Shown here: one piece after another, positions 24,945 to 34,350 of the stretch
How positions within the stretch are numbered: the stretch's first letter is position 1
How the letters are laid out: every line of letters starts with the position of its first letter
DNA from: Rhizobium aethiopicum
Lineage (GTDB): Bacteria; Pseudomonadota; Alphaproteobacteria; Rhizobiales; Rhizobiaceae
Reading direction: 5' to 3'
Length of the DNA stretch: 64,000 nt
Assembly: GCF_014197535.1 (NCBI RefSeq)
Contig: NZ_JACIFV010000006.1
Span: forward strand, 124,001 to 188,000
Notes under the pieces: model-generated
What the model was told of the DNA's origin: nothing
Databases searched by the model: none
What the model saw: only the letters and a program-made list of their open reading frames with translations
Program-made: the position numbers and the translations under genes

Positions 24945-26844
24945 AGTCGGCTGTGACCTCCGCCATGGGCAATGTAAACGTAAACACCGTACCAATCCGA
25001 CTCTCTGCCGACGAAGCCCAAATCCGACCGCCATGGGCTTCAATAATGGAGCGGCATATGGAAAGTCCCATCCCGATACCGTCGGCCTTCGTGCTGTAAA
25101 ATGCTTCGAACACTCGGTCCAACTCGTCGGGAGGAACACCGCGTCCCGAGTCCGAGACACTCACTCTCACGAATTGTTGCTCGTCCTCGGTGCATCTGAT
25201 CCTGATACGTCTGTCGCTTGAAGCAGCGGCCATCGCTTCGGCGCTGTTCATGACCAAGTTCAGAACTACCTGTTGCAGCTGAGTTCGATCTCCAATGACC
25301 TCCAGAGGCCATTTCGGAAGATCGAGATCGAGTTCGATCTCTCGGTGACGAAGTTCCCCTCTCAAAAGATCCAGCACATCACGCACGGCGCCCTTCAAGT
25401 CAGTTCGCTCCATCCGGGCTGGTGACTTCTGAGCCAGTGCTCTGATACTTGCGATGATGTCGCCGGCGCGATGACCATCGTTGACGATCCTCTCCGCCGC
25501 GAGCCGGGCCTGTTCGATATCGGTATGCCCCGGTTGCAGCCAGCGCAGACATGTGCCGGCATTCGTGACAATTGCCATTAGCGGCTGGTTGACTTCATGG
25601 GCAATCGAAACGGCAAGTTCACCTGTGGCGGTCATTCGGGTCACATGGGCGAGGTCACTCTGGCTTTGCCGCAAGGACTCTTCCGCCCGTTTGCGATCCT
25701 CGATGTCCACGACGACGCCGTACCATCTCACAACATTTCCATCTGAATCCAGAAGAGGGCTTTGTCGAAGGTTAAACCACCGATATTCGCCATCGGCCCG
25801 TCTGATACGGGCGTCTACCGGGCGGCTTTTTTTTGAGGCTACGATATCGTCCCAGGCCATACGCATCAGCTCGACATCATCAGGATGAAACATGCGATAA
25901 AAACCGAAGCCGACGATCTCTTCAAAAGGTAGACCGACATAATCGATCAAGTTTCGATTAAAATATTCAAGCCGGCCATCCGAGGTGCAGGACCAAGCCA
26001 TGGCGGGTATCGTGTTGATGATAAGGTTGAGTTTGTGTTCGCTTTCCCTGAGCGCTGCTTCGCTTTCTCGAAGAGCAATCTCCGCACGTTGCAGGTCTTC
26101 GATATCGATATTGCAGCCAAACCATCGCACGACCCCGTTGGCATCAACCAGCTTGCGGCCTGAGAAATAGAACCAACGGTAGTTGCCGTCGGCTCCACGG
26201 ATGCGCCCCTTCAGAACAGTGTGGTCGGAATGCTCGAGGTCTCTCTTCCAGATGTCCACCATGCCTGGAATGTCGTCCGGGTGGTAAAGCTCCAGAAAAC
26301 ACCACTCGAGGATTTGGTCTGCAGGACGACCCGCGTAGTCCAGCCAGCTTTTATTGACAAAATCAGCGCTACCATCCGGCCGCGCCGACCATACGAGAAC
26401 AGGCAGCGAATTGATGATGAGGCTGAGATTTTCCTCGCTGGCTGCAAGTGCTGTCTTCGTTTCTTTCAATGCGTTTTCGGCCTGTTTGCGGTCTTCTATA
26501 TCGAGGACCACACCATACCATCTCACGACATTCCCTTCAGGATCGAGCCGCGGCTTCTGCCGAAGCGTGCACCAACGATATTGACCATCTGCGCGCCTGA
26601 GCCTGCCCACGACCTCTCTGGCATGTTTCGAGGCCATGATGTCGTGCCATTCCGAAGCGAGATGTGACGTGTCGTCGGGATGAAACAGCTTGTAGAATCC
26701 CACTCCGGAGATTTCCTCAAGCGGCGCCCCGATAAACTCGAGAAAATGCTGGTTGGCAAAATCCAACATGCCTTCCGACGTTGCGGACCACACCATGGCG
26801 GGGATCATATCGATAATGGGATCGGTTTCCGGTTCTCGTTCCAC
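24934..26844 (-). CDS. Soluble triple-PAS sensor histidine kinase (FixL-like layout)
   Basis: A 636-residue kinase without membrane segments. It has three PAS/PAC units (about 5-125, 135-258, 268-390), each ending in a motif like VVRWYGVVLDIEDRKQAE. A HisKA domain follows with the phosphoacceptor His416 (SIAHEVNQPL), then an HATPase domain (NLVMNSAEAM, SDSGRGVP, GIGMGLSICRSIIEAHGG in parts). No haem-binding signature could be confirmed. PAS units 1 and 3 are very alike (FYKLFHPDD and FYRMFHPDD; RRADGQYRW and RRADGEYRW), pointing to internal duplication. It overlaps the downstream regulator gene, forming a two-component pair. Confidence 0.92.
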   Translation of the reverse strand: MEREPETDPIIDMIPAMVWSATSEGMLDFANQHFLEFIGAPLEEISGVGFYKLFHPDDTSHLASEWHDIMASKHAREVVGRLRRADGQYRWCTLRQKPRLDPEGNVVRWYGVVLDIEDRKQAENALKETKTALAASEENLSLIINSLPVLVWSARPDGSADFVNKSWLDYAGRPADQILEWCFLELYHPDDIPGMVDIWKRDLEHSDHTVLKGRIRGADGNYRWFYFSGRKLVDANGVVRWFGCNIDIEDLQRAEIALRESEAALRESEHKLNLIINTIPAMAWSCTSDGRLEYFNRNLIDYVGLPFEEIVGFGFYRMFHPDDVELMRMAWDDIVASKKSRPVDARIRRADGEYRWFNLRQSPLLDSDGNVVRWYGVVVDIEDRKRAEESLRQSQSDLAHVTRMTATGELAVSIAHEVNQPLMAIVTNAGTCLRWLQPGHTDIEQARLAAERIVNDGHRAGDIIASIRALAQKSPARMERTDLKGAVRDVLDLLRGELRHREIELDLDLPKWPLEVIGDRTQLQQVVLNLVMNSAEAMAAASSDRRIRIRCTEDEQQFVRVSVSDSGRGVPPDELDRVFEAFYSTKADGIGMGLSICRSIIEAHGGRIWASSAESRIGTVFTFTLPMAEVTADYDR

Positions 26845-27288
26845 CGCACACTCCGTTCAGTGTTTGAGACGTTACGGAGCTCAAACGTTCCGACTCCATG
26901 TCAGGAAATGTCGAAAGATGGCCGATCGTCCGTCGGAAATAGTTACGAGATTTCTATGACTTGGGTAAGGGAAAATCGATATACGAAGGTCTATGGTTGC
27001 AATGCCATCGTCTAGTTAAGCGTGACCTAGATCGCAATTGAGCGAGGCCACAAACCGGCTTACTCCTTAACGCCGAAGCCCTTTGAGGAACGGTGAGCTC
27101 AGCGGGTCCCTCGTCGCCTTCACATCGAGCATTCACGTGCAACGAAATTCTACATCACTGCCATTCCTGACCTGAGGCAACAGCCTCCGGTGACGTTGTT
27201 AATCGCCACGGCGCTTGCGCGGTCTGAACGACCGACAGCAGCCCTCATTCGAGATCATTTTTTCATCTCGACCTATAGGGAGACCATC
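26845..27288. other. Intergenic region between divergent genes
   Basis: About 440 bases between the kinase (minus strand) and the hydrolase (plus strand). It must hold both promoters. I see no gene, repeat or clear promoter. AT-richer stretches lie at 26930-27010. Confidence 0.45.
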
Positions 27289-28263
27289 ATGCGTAGCTTG
27301 ATTATGTGCCTGATGCTGGCGACCGCCAGCATGACTGCCGCAAATGTAGCGGCAGCGCTTCCCGCGCAGGCCACGACGTACGTTCGCGAGGTCCCGGTTC
27401 CCGTCCACTACCGAACCGCAAAGATCGAGGGTCTCGATATCTTCTACCGGGAAGCGGGGCCGGCCGACGCTCCGGTCGTGCTGCTGCTTCATGGATTTCC
27501 GACGTCATCCCACATGTTCCGTAATCTGATACCGCTCCTTGCAGATCGATACCACGTCATCGCGCCTGACTATCCGGGTTACGGGCAAAGTGCATCTCCC
27601 GATCATAGCAACTTTGCCTATACGTTTAGCGGCGTCGCCAATATCGTCGACAGGTTGCTGGATCATTTGGCGGTCGAAAGCTATGCGATGTACGTCATGG
27701 ATTATGGTGCACCGGTGGGATACCGCTTAGCGCTGAAACATCCGGAACGGGTCAGTGCGCTGATCATCCAGAACGGCAACGCCTATGATGAAGGGCTCAA
27801 GGAATTCTGGGATCCCATCAAGACCTACTGGTCCGATGGATCGAAGAAGAGCCGTGAGGCGCTCTCCGGTCTGGTCACGCTCGAAACGACCAAGTTCCAG
27901 TATACCGATGGCATGGAAGACGTGTCGCGCATCAGCCCTGACAACTGGGTTCACGACCAAGCTCTTTTGGACCGACCAGGCAACAAAGATATCCAGCTCG
28001 ATATGTTGTATGACTATCGCACCAACGTGCCGCTTTACCCTGCGTTCCAAAGTTTCTTTCGTGAGCGCAAACCGCCCACGCTCATCGTCTGGGGCAAGAA
28101 CGATTATATCTTTCCTGAGGCCGGCGCTCATCCTTATCTCAAGGATCTTCCGAATGCCGAAATTCATATCCTGAACTCGGGCCACTTCCTGCTCGAAGAA
28201 AAGCTTGACGTCGCCGCTCCGCTAATCAACGACTTCCTGAATCGCAACGTCGCAAAGAAGTGA
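27289..28263 (+). CDS. Exported alpha/beta hydrolase (epoxide hydrolase/haloalkane dehalogenase-like)
   Basis: A 324-residue alpha/beta hydrolase. I chose the ATG at 27289 (TATAGGGAGACCATC before it), which gives a signal peptide ([22 protein letters not shown], quoted start [15 protein letters not shown]). The oxyanion block is [10 protein letters not shown] (66-75) and the nucleophile elbow VMDYGAPVG with Asp138. The base His is in [10 protein letters not shown]. An Asp nucleophile points to epoxide hydrolases or haloalkane dehalogenases and not to esterases. The substrate is unknown. It is followed by a PNPOx-like gene 98 bases on. Confidence 0.85.
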   Translation: MRSLIMCLMLATASMTAANVAAALPAQATTYVREVPVPVHYRTAKIEGLDIFYREAGPADAPVVLLLHGFPTSSHMFRNLIPLLADRYHVIAPDYPGYGQSASPDHSNFAYTFSGVANIVDRLLDHLAVESYAMYVMDYGAPVGYRLALKHPERVSALIIQNGNAYDEGLKEFWDPIKTYWSDGSKKSREALSGLVTLETTKFQYTDGMEDVSRISPDNWVHDQALLDRPGNKDIQLDMLYDYRTNVPLYPAFQSFFRERKPPTLIVWGKNDYIFPEAGAHPYLKDLPNAEIHILNSGHFLLEEKLDVAAPLINDFLNRNVAKK

Positions 28264-28361
28264 CCATCAGCCATGGTCACCGGCGGTGCGACCAAGGTTC
28301 CGCCACGCCGAGGTCGCTCCGCTGAACAGTGGTTACTAAATTCCAGATTTTGGAGATCCCC

Positions 28362-28988
28362 ATGCCGTACCATTTTTTGGAAGTTGCAATCACTCCGAAT
28401 GTGCGGCTTGCACAAGCTGAAATGGGTACCGACCAGATTTGGTTAGGCGACCACCATCGAGAATCCGACCACTTCACCGACAGCGAACTGGCTTTCATCT
28501 CTGAACGGGACAGCTTCTACATTGCCTCTGTGTCGGAAACCGGCTGGCCATATGTTCAGCATCGCGGTGGGCCAAAGGGCTTTCTGAAAATAGTCGACAA
28601 GAAAACGCTGGCTTTTGCCGACTACAGGGGCAACCGCCAATATATCAGTACCGGAAACTTTGCCGCAAATGACCGGGCCTGTCTTTTTCTGGTGGATTAC
28701 CCGCGACGAGCACGCCTCAAGATATATATGCATGTCGAGAAGCTAGCACTCGATGCCGACCCGGCACTGACCGACCTTGTTTTCGACGCCGGCTACCGAG
28801 CAGAGGCAGAACGGATTTTCCGGCTGCGGTTGGAAGCCTTCGATTGGAACTGCCCTCAACATATCACACCGCGTTACACCGAACACGAGGTCGAGAAAGC
28901 GGTAAGACCATTGCGGGAACGCTTGGCCGAATTGGAGTCGGAGAATGCAGAATTGCGTACTCGGCTCGAGGCATTGGGAGGAAAATAA
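28362..28988 (+). CDS. Pyridoxamine 5'-phosphate oxidase-like flavin protein
   Basis: A 208-residue protein of the PNPOx-like split-barrel family, probably binding FMN. TTGGAGATCCCC precedes the ATG. Core motifs are ISERDSFYIASVSETGWPYVQHRGG (parts FYIASVSETGWPY and QHRGG), LAFADYRGNRQYISTGN, and RARLKIYMHV. The end is a coiled helix (LRERLAELESENAELRTRLEAL, parts). It is commonly annotated as a pyridoxamine 5'-phosphate oxidase-related protein; the reaction is unknown. Its TAA overlaps the ATG of the decayed DUF1348 gene. Confidence 0.85.
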   Translation: MPYHFLEVAITPNVRLAQAEMGTDQIWLGDHHRESDHFTDSELAFISERDSFYIASVSETGWPYVQHRGGPKGFLKIVDKKTLAFADYRGNRQYISTGNFAANDRACLFLVDYPRRARLKIYMHVEKLALDADPALTDLVFDAGYRAEAERIFRLRLEAFDWNCPQHITPRYTEHEVEKAVRPLRERLAELESENAELRTRLEALGGK

Positions 28989-29210
28989 TGGACGCCACAC
29001 AGACCCCCGTTGCCGCCCTTTTCATGGGCTTCTGCAGCAGAAAAGGTTCGGCTTGCGGAGGATGGCTGGAACAGCCGCAATCCCGAGAAGGTAGCGCTGG
29101 CCTATAGCCATAACAGCCGGTGGCGCAACCGCTCCGAGTTTATAAACGGCCGCGAAGCGATCATCGGCTTTCTCACACGGAAATGGCAACGTGAACTCGC
29201 ATACAGAGGA
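28988..29210 (+). pseudogene. Truncated, frameshifted DUF1348 (NTF2-like) gene
   Basis: The frame starting at 28988 gives [13 protein letters not shown] one-base shift near 29010-29020 moves to a second frame with [27 protein letters not shown], then [26 protein letters not shown]. That is the N-terminal half of the DUF1348 (nuclear transport factor 2-like) family. The frame then runs out of similarity at about 29205, where the GNAT remnant begins, so the C-terminal half has been lost. A frameshift plus truncation indicates a dead gene. Confidence 0.7.
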
Positions 29211-29217
29211 CACTACC

Positions 29218-30035
29218 ATGGATCGCCCGTCAGCATCGCACCAAACGGTGCCGGAAGAAGATATCATCGAAGCGAAAGCTTTTGTCGACCTGTTCATGGT
29301 CGCGCCCCAGACGCTCGTCAACCAGGCTGAGTTTCGCTGCATGCAATTGGCTGTAGGTTGCGCAATATCGCTGCCCAGCGCGCCCGCCATCGGTCTAAAT
29401 CGTGTGCTCGGCATTGTAGCACTTGAAGATCTCGATACGGCCTATGAATGGATGAGCAAAAAGGCAGGCCGCCGTTACTTGCAAATGAACGCTGCCACCG
29501 CTCCTCAACAGACACACGATTGGATGAGAAACGGGGCCTTGTACCCCAAGGTAACGGATGGGCAAAGCTACGGCGAACGGCGCCTTCTACGCCACTCATC
29601 CATTCTGGAGAGGTCACTACCCGCCAGGTCAAAGTCACCGAAGCCGAAATCTTCGGCTCGATGATGTGCGCCGGATTTAACTTTCCGGCAAACCTGACAC
29701 CGCTTTGGTCAGCGATCGTCGGGAAGGACGGTTGGAGCTGCTTTTTCGCGGAATTGGACGGCAGGCCGATTGCGACCGGCGCGATGTATGCAGCAGACGG
29801 CTTTGCGTGGCTTGGCGGTGGCGCGACTGTTCCCGAGTTTCGCAATCGAGGGGCACAGAAGGCTCTCATTACCGCGCGTCTGAACCAAGGCGCCAGTCAG
29901 GGCGTTCAGACATTCGTCGCCGAAACCGCCCAGCTTTCAGCCGATGAACCGAATGTCTCTCACGCCAATCTCATCATTGCCGGATTCGAGCAGATTTATA
30001 CGAGAATGAATTACCGGTTTCCGGACGGTTTATAA
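29218..30035 (+). pseudogene. Frameshifted GNAT acetyltransferase gene
   Basis: Two overlapping frames give one acetyltransferase. The first, from ATG 29218, reads [20 protein letters not shown] to DWMRNGALYPK. At the CCCC run near 29550 the sequence continues in another frame with GNGWAKLRR, SGEVTTRQVKVTEAEIFGSM, and the GNAT core WLGGGATVPEFRNRGAQKAL (the acetyl-CoA loop RNRGAQ), ending at 30035. Joining the two gives a protein of about 272 residues. A single missing base in the C run would explain it, so an assembly or sequencing error, or phase variation, should also be considered. Confidence 0.7.
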
Positions 30036-30272
30036 GGGACGGCAGACACCTTAGGTCTGCTAGTCGAGCTGTTGCTGTCTTTCCAATTGTCGCGCTTGCC
30101 GGATCAGTGCTTCGAACTCTGAGAGAGTGTCATCTGCTTCTGGATCAGACTGCAAACCCGCTCCCAAGCACCGCCACCGGCCCAACCCGACAGGATCATC
30201 GACGTCGAGGGCTGTTGCGAGACCGACCGCCAGGTCATACGTTCTCTGATCCAACCTCAGAAGGAGCAGCAG

Positions 30273-31064
30273 ATGCAGATCGACCTCGCAGGCAAGACCG
30301 CTCTGATTACTGGATCTACCGAAGGCATCGGCTACGCGATCGCCCGCCAGCTCGCGAGGGCTGGCGCGGACGTGGTGATCAACGGACGGTCTGAAGAAAA
30401 GACAGCAAAGGCCGCCGAACGCCTGAAAGGCGAAGGTGCCAGGGGCACCGTAGCCGCCGTCGCAGCCGATATCGCAACCGCTGAAGGGTGTGGCGCTCTC
30501 GTCGCCAAGGTTCCTCATGTCGATATCCTGATCAACAATGCGGGCATCTTCCAGCCGCTCGACTTCTTCGAGGCGAACGACGAGGTATGGAATCGCCATT
30601 GGCAGGTAAACGTCATGTCGGCCGTCAGGCTTTCGCGTGCCTACCTTCCGGGTATGCAGAGCGTTGACTGGGGTCGCGTCATCTTCATCGCATCGGAATC
30701 CGGCTTTAACATTCCGGTGGAGATGATTCATTACGGCGTTAGTAAGACCGCCGATATCGCGGTTGCCCGCGGGCTCGCCAAGCGCATGGCTGGTACAGGC
30801 GTTACTGTGAACTCGGTTCTCCCCGGCCCAACACTGTCCGAAGGCGTCGAGGCGATGCTTGCCGAAGAGCGTGCGAAGACGGGCAAGCCGATCGAGGAGG
30901 TCGCGGCGGACTTCGTCAAGAAGCATCGTGGCAGTTCGATCATCCAACGAGCTGCAAACGTCGAGGAAATCGCCAACCTCGTAACCTATCTGGCGTCGCC
31001 TTTGGCATCCGCGACGACCGGAGCTTCCATGCGCGTGGACGGCGGGCTGATCGACACGCTCTGA
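30273..31064 (+). CDS. Short-chain dehydrogenase/reductase (SDR)
   Basis: A 263-residue classical SDR using NAD(P)H. The nucleotide loop is TGSTEGIG (13-20), the NNAG motif is at 88-91, and the catalytic set is Ser143, Tyr154 and Lys158 in HYGVSKT. The C-terminal block GASMRVDGGLIDTL is typical. AGAAGGAGCAGCAG precedes the ATG. It stands just before a LysR gene (on the same strand, 150 bases away), and such regulators often control a neighbouring oxidoreductase. The substrate is unknown. Confidence 0.9.
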   Translation: MQIDLAGKTALITGSTEGIGYAIARQLARAGADVVINGRSEEKTAKAAERLKGEGARGTVAAVAADIATAEGCGALVAKVPHVDILINNAGIFQPLDFFEANDEVWNRHWQVNVMSAVRLSRAYLPGMQSVDWGRVIFIASESGFNIPVEMIHYGVSKTADIAVARGLAKRMAGTGVTVNSVLPGPTLSEGVEAMLAEERAKTGKPIEEVAADFVKKHRGSSIIQRAANVEEIANLVTYLASPLASATTGASMRVDGGLIDTL

Positions 31065-31213
31065 GGTGGTCCTTCATCTCGCTTGCCAGTTGTTCATGCG
31101 GCGGAGCCTTCCGATCGCCTCCCCGACGATCTGCGACAACGAAAGAGCCCCTGTTAGGACAGACTCTAAATAAGCTCCTGGTATCGTCATTCGAAACCTC
31201 GAGGTAGGCAATT

Positions 31214-32098
31214 GTGGACAAGCTGGCCGGCATGGCGATGTTCGTCAGGGTCATCGACAATGGCAGCTTCGCGGCCGCCGCGGAGATCGCGCGGGTGTCG
31301 CCGGCCGTGGTTGCCAAGCACATCAAGACGATCGAGACCCGGCTCGGGGCCAAGCTCATTCATCGCACCACCCGGCGCCATCAGCTGACGGAGGTCGGCC
31401 AGCTCTATTACGAGCGCTGCAAGCGCGCGCTTGCCGAAGTGGCGCTGGCCGAAGCTTCGGCAAGCGAGCTGCAATCGGCGCCGCGCGGCCGGCTTCGGCT
31501 GGTGGCGCCGGTCAGTTTCGGCACGCAAGTGCTGGTGCCGGCATTGATCGAATACCAGAATGCCTACCCCGACCTCAGCATCGAGCTATCGCTCGACAAC
31601 AATGTCCATGATCTCGTCGGCGAGGGGTTCGAGCTCGGCATCCATATCGGCCCGCTCTCAGACAGCAGCCTCGTCGCCCGCCCACTCACGCCCTATCGGC
31701 GCATTCTCGCCGCCTCGCCCGACTATCTTGCCCGCCATGGTCGGCCGGCCTTGCCAGAGGATCTGACGACCCATCTCTGCCTCGGCCATTCCTATTGGCG
31801 CATGCATGACCGCTGGCACCTGGTCGGACCGGGCGGCGAAATGCGCGATGTGCCGATCTCCGGAAAATTCTCCACCAATCAGGGCGCGGCACTGCGCATG
31901 GCAGCGCTCAGCGGCGCGGGTATAGTGCTTCAGCCGGAACTGCTGCTCGCCGCCGATATCGCCGAAGGACGGCTCGAGCAGGTGCTGCCGGAATGGTCCT
32001 ACAGGCCTGTGCCGATGTTCCTCATCTATGCCCCGAACCGGCGGCCGACAGCGATGTTGCGGACGGTGATCGATTTCCTGGTGGAACGGTTCGGTTAA
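31214..32098 (+). CDS. LysR-type transcriptional regulator
   Basis: A 294-residue LysR regulator. It begins with GTG at 31214, nine bases after GAGGTAGG. The N-terminal helix-turn-helix is MAMFVRVIDNGSFAAAAEIARVSPAVVAKHIKTIE (parts GSFAAAAEIARVSPAVVAKH), and the effector domain follows from about residue 92 (RLRLVAPVSFGTQVLVPAL). It belongs to the group with GFELGIHIGPLSDSSLVARPL, which often controls small-molecule oxidoreductases. It may control the SDR gene upstream. Confidence 0.92.
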   Translation: MDKLAGMAMFVRVIDNGSFAAAAEIARVSPAVVAKHIKTIETRLGAKLIHRTTRRHQLTEVGQLYYERCKRALAEVALAEASASELQSAPRGRLRLVAPVSFGTQVLVPALIEYQNAYPDLSIELSLDNNVHDLVGEGFELGIHIGPLSDSSLVARPLTPYRRILAASPDYLARHGRPALPEDLTTHLCLGHSYWRMHDRWHLVGPGGEMRDVPISGKFSTNQGAALRMAALSGAGIVLQPELLLAADIAEGRLEQVLPEWSYRPVPMFLIYAPNRRPTAMLRTVIDFLVERFG

Positions 32099-32192
32099 GC
32101 CGATCGGCGTCGACATAGCGACGGGCATGCCGGCACATCGTCCGCACGGTGAGGCCCTTCTCACCGGATTGCAGGCCGTGATAAAAGCGCTC

Positions 32193-32702
32193 ATGGGTAT
32201 CAAGAACTATTTGATCGAAGGCAGTTCGGGCACTGGAAAAACGTCCGTCGCTTCCGAACTGGAGCGGCGGGGCTACCATGTTGTCCATGGTGACCGCGTC
32301 CTGGCATATGTGGGCGACCCCGAGACAGGCCATGCGCTCGCAGGACCACCCGAAGGCGCCGATCGCATCGCTTGGGGATACGCGCATTGGATCTGGCCTG
32401 CCGAAAAGGTCCGGGCCATTGCTGCCGACACTACTCACCCTGTTACTTTCTTCTGTGGCGGCTCGCGCAATTTCCACAAATTCCTGCACCTGTTCGATAA
32501 GGTTTTCGTGCTCGATATCGACGTTGAGACTTTGAACCGACGGTTGGATGGGCGGCCCGATGAGCCGGGCTTCGAGCCGGCGGAGCGGGCTCTGGTGCTC
32601 CGCTACCATGACACCCGAGAGTATCTTCCCGTCGGTATCAATATCGACACGGCGGCTGGCATTACAGATGTCGTCGACGATATCCTCGCTCAACTCACCT
32701 GA
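32193..32702 (+). CDS. P-loop NTPase / nucleoside kinase-like protein
   Basis: A 169-residue protein beginning MGIKNYLIEGSSGTGKTSVA, with the Walker A motif GSSGTGKTS at residues 10-18. The pattern EGSSGTGKTSVASELERRGY and the later VFVLDIDVETLNRRLDGRP resemble small kinases of the adenylate/shikimate/gluconate kinase type. I chose the ATG at 32193 because the P-loop strand starts directly after it; the longer frame (from 32127) has no coding character there. Substrate unknown. It stands alone. Confidence 0.8.
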   Translation: MGIKNYLIEGSSGTGKTSVASELERRGYHVVHGDRVLAYVGDPETGHALAGPPEGADRIAWGYAHWIWPAEKVRAIAADTTHPVTFFCGGSRNFHKFLHLFDKVFVLDIDVETLNRRLDGRPDEPGFEPAERALVLRYHDTREYLPVGINIDTAAGITDVVDDILAQLT

Positions 32703-32956
32703 AGTCCTAAACTGAATCGGATGCGAAGCGCTCGGCCTTTGTTGGAAACGCTGGCCGCCTGAACGCTGATCGGCGGCATCTCCCTGCGTAGCCGCCGGCA
32801 GCTTTCAGAGCGACAAACGGCGTGTCGTCGTGGCTGCAATGAGGGCGCGAAACTGCCGAGGCACTTGGCTGTCGGCCCGCGCCAGACGACTTCTTTGCCG
32901 CCGCCGCGGTGCATGACCTCGAATGATCGGTCTACCGCAGGGAAAGTTCGGAAGGC

Positions 32957-33004
32957 TTGCGCTTCCGGCGCGATCAGGTTATACACTGAACCATATGGTT
33001 CAGT
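32957..33004 (+). promoter_or_regulatory. Promoter and palindromic operator of the ArsR-SRPBCC pair
   Basis: TTGCGC at 32957-32962 and TATACA at 32980-32985 are 17 bases apart, a plausible sigma-70 promoter. Immediately after it lies the perfect 20-base palindrome ACTGAACCATATGGTTCAGT (32985-33004). The ATG of the ArsR gene (32995) is inside the palindrome, so the predicted transcript start is within a few bases of the start codon and the message may be leaderless. An ArsR dimer bound here would block its own transcription. Confidence 0.65.
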
Positions 33005-33342
33005 ATGAAAGTCCTCCCCTCGATCTCTCGTTCGCGGCGCTGTCCGATGCGACCCGCCGCGGGATCATCGATCAGCTTGGGCGAGGCGACGCGTCGATCA
33101 CCAGTCTCGCGGATAAGTTCCAGATGACGCTGACCGGCATGAAGAAGCACGTCCAGGTTCTCGAGCGGGCGGGGCTCGTCGTCACGCAGAAGGTCGGACG
33201 GGTGAGAACCTGCAAGCTTGGAAAACGCGGCCTCAAGGCGGAGGCCGAGTGGATCGAGGCGCATCGCAGGCTCTTCGAGGCCCGCTTCGAAGCATTGGAT
33301 GAGATCATCAGCGAAATGAAACAGGAGGGAAGCGATGACTGA
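32995..33342 (+). CDS. ArsR-family transcriptional regulator
   Basis: A 115-residue winged-helix repressor. The ATG at 32995 starts MVQYESPPLDLSFAALSDATRRGI, the usual opening of ArsR proteins that are paired with SRPBCC genes. The helix-turn-helix is ITSLADKFQMTLTGMKKHVQVLERAGLV (parts LADKFQMTLTGMKKHVQVLE). There is no metal-binding cysteine motif. The longer frame from 32923 is less likely since it crosses the promoter. It overlaps the following SRPBCC gene by 8 bases, so the two are translated together. Confidence 0.9.
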   Translation: MVQYESPPLDLSFAALSDATRRGIIDQLGRGDASITSLADKFQMTLTGMKKHVQVLERAGLVVTQKVGRVRTCKLGKRGLKAEAEWIEAHRRLFEARFEALDEIISEMKQEGSDD

Positions 33343-33838
33343 GCAAATTGACAGGGCAGGTAGCGCGCAGAACCGGACGTCAGTCGAGCGCAGAGGAGAT
33401 CGCGAACTCATTGTGACGCGGACATTCAATGCGCCGCCGAGCACGGTTTACAGGGCGTGGAGCCAGCCCGAGCTGTTCCAGCGCTGGTGGGTGCCAGAAT
33501 CAGCACCCGGCATTTCGCTCGTATCGTGCGAAATGGACGTCCGCACCGGGGGCAAATATCGGCTGGAATTCGGCGCCGGCGGTTCGGATACCATGGCCTT
33601 CTATGGCAAGTATCTCGAGGTGGTGCCGAATGAGCGCATCGTCTGGACCAACGACGAGGGCGAAGAGGGCGCGATCACCACCGTGACCTTCGAGGATCAA
33701 GGCGGGAAGACACTGCTGATTTTCCACGAAGTCTATCCGTCCAGGGAGGCGCTTGAGGAAGCACTGCAGGGCTCGGCTGTCGCATTGCCGGAGCAGTTGG
33801 AACAGCTCGACGAATTGCTTTCCAGCCTGACCGAGTAG
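33335..33838 (+). CDS. SRPBCC (AHSA1-like) domain protein
   Basis: A 167-residue protein of the AHSA1/SRPBCC ligand-binding fold. Motifs are RELIVTRTFNAPPSTVYRAW, ELFQRWWVPE, and GGKYRLEFG, with the closing helix ALPEQLEQLDELLSSL. Such proteins follow ArsR genes in many soil bacteria as ArsR-AHSA1 pairs. Their ligands are mostly unknown. The overlap with the ArsR gene argues for one operon. AGGAGGGAAGCG before the ATG is a good ribosome site. Confidence 0.9.
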   Translation: MTEQIDRAGSAQNRTSVERRGDRELIVTRTFNAPPSTVYRAWSQPELFQRWWVPESAPGISLVSCEMDVRTGGKYRLEFGAGGSDTMAFYGKYLEVVPNERIVWTNDEGEEGAITTVTFEDQGGKTLLIFHEVYPSREALEEALQGSAVALPEQLEQLDELLSSLTE

Positions 33839-33934
33839 CGGACGGCCTTCAGGCCGCCTTTGCCGCCATCCACGCACATTTGGAACGCAACTCGTCCTGT
33901 TTCATTACCGTGGAGTCGGCAAGCAAGGGGAGTT

Positions 33935-34306
33935 ATGGGAATGCGGATCCAAGGAATCTACGCCGCGCTCGCAACGGCAGACATGGATAGAGCGGAGAAG
34001 TTTTACACTCAGCTGTTTGACCGGGGGCCTGATGATCGCCCCATGGAGGCGTTGATCCAATGGCGCAACGTCGCCGGAGCGAACATTCAAATCTTCCTCG
34101 ACAAGGAGAATGCCGGGTTCGGCAGGCTGACCATTGTGGTGCCGAAAATGGATGAAGCCCGCAGAGCGCTCGAAGAAATTGGGGTGACGCTCACAGGCGA
34201 ATCCGAGGGCGACTACGGAAGGATTGCCCAGATCGCGGATCCGGATGGCAATCGCATCACCCTTGCGGAGCCGCCCTCTCGGCCGTTCGATACGCAGCGA
34301 AGATAG
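33935..34306 (+). CDS. VOC/glyoxalase-family protein
   Basis: A 123-residue VOC-fold protein. It begins MGMRIQGIYAALATADMDRAEKFYTQLF (parts YAALATADMDRAEKFYTQLF), and the second half ends with IAQIADPDGNRITLAEP, the usual closing motif. AAGGGGAG lies just before two possible starts (33935 and 33941); the second has the better spacing. Such proteins include glyoxalases, dioxygenases and antibiotic-binding proteins; I cannot choose. It lies 96 bases after the SRPBCC gene and may belong to the same transcript. Confidence 0.82.
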   Translation: MGMRIQGIYAALATADMDRAEKFYTQLFDRGPDDRPMEALIQWRNVAGANIQIFLDKENAGFGRLTIVVPKMDEARRALEEIGVTLTGESEGDYGRIAQIADPDGNRITLAEPPSRPFDTQRR

Positions 34307-34350
34307 CACCGCCGCTTGACCCTCTGGTTTGCCCGTGCCTAAGCTTGGGC

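Noticed and set aside
32703..32956. Possible gene between the P-loop NTPase and ArsR
   Set aside because: The frames are short and lack coding signs; no motif is visible.
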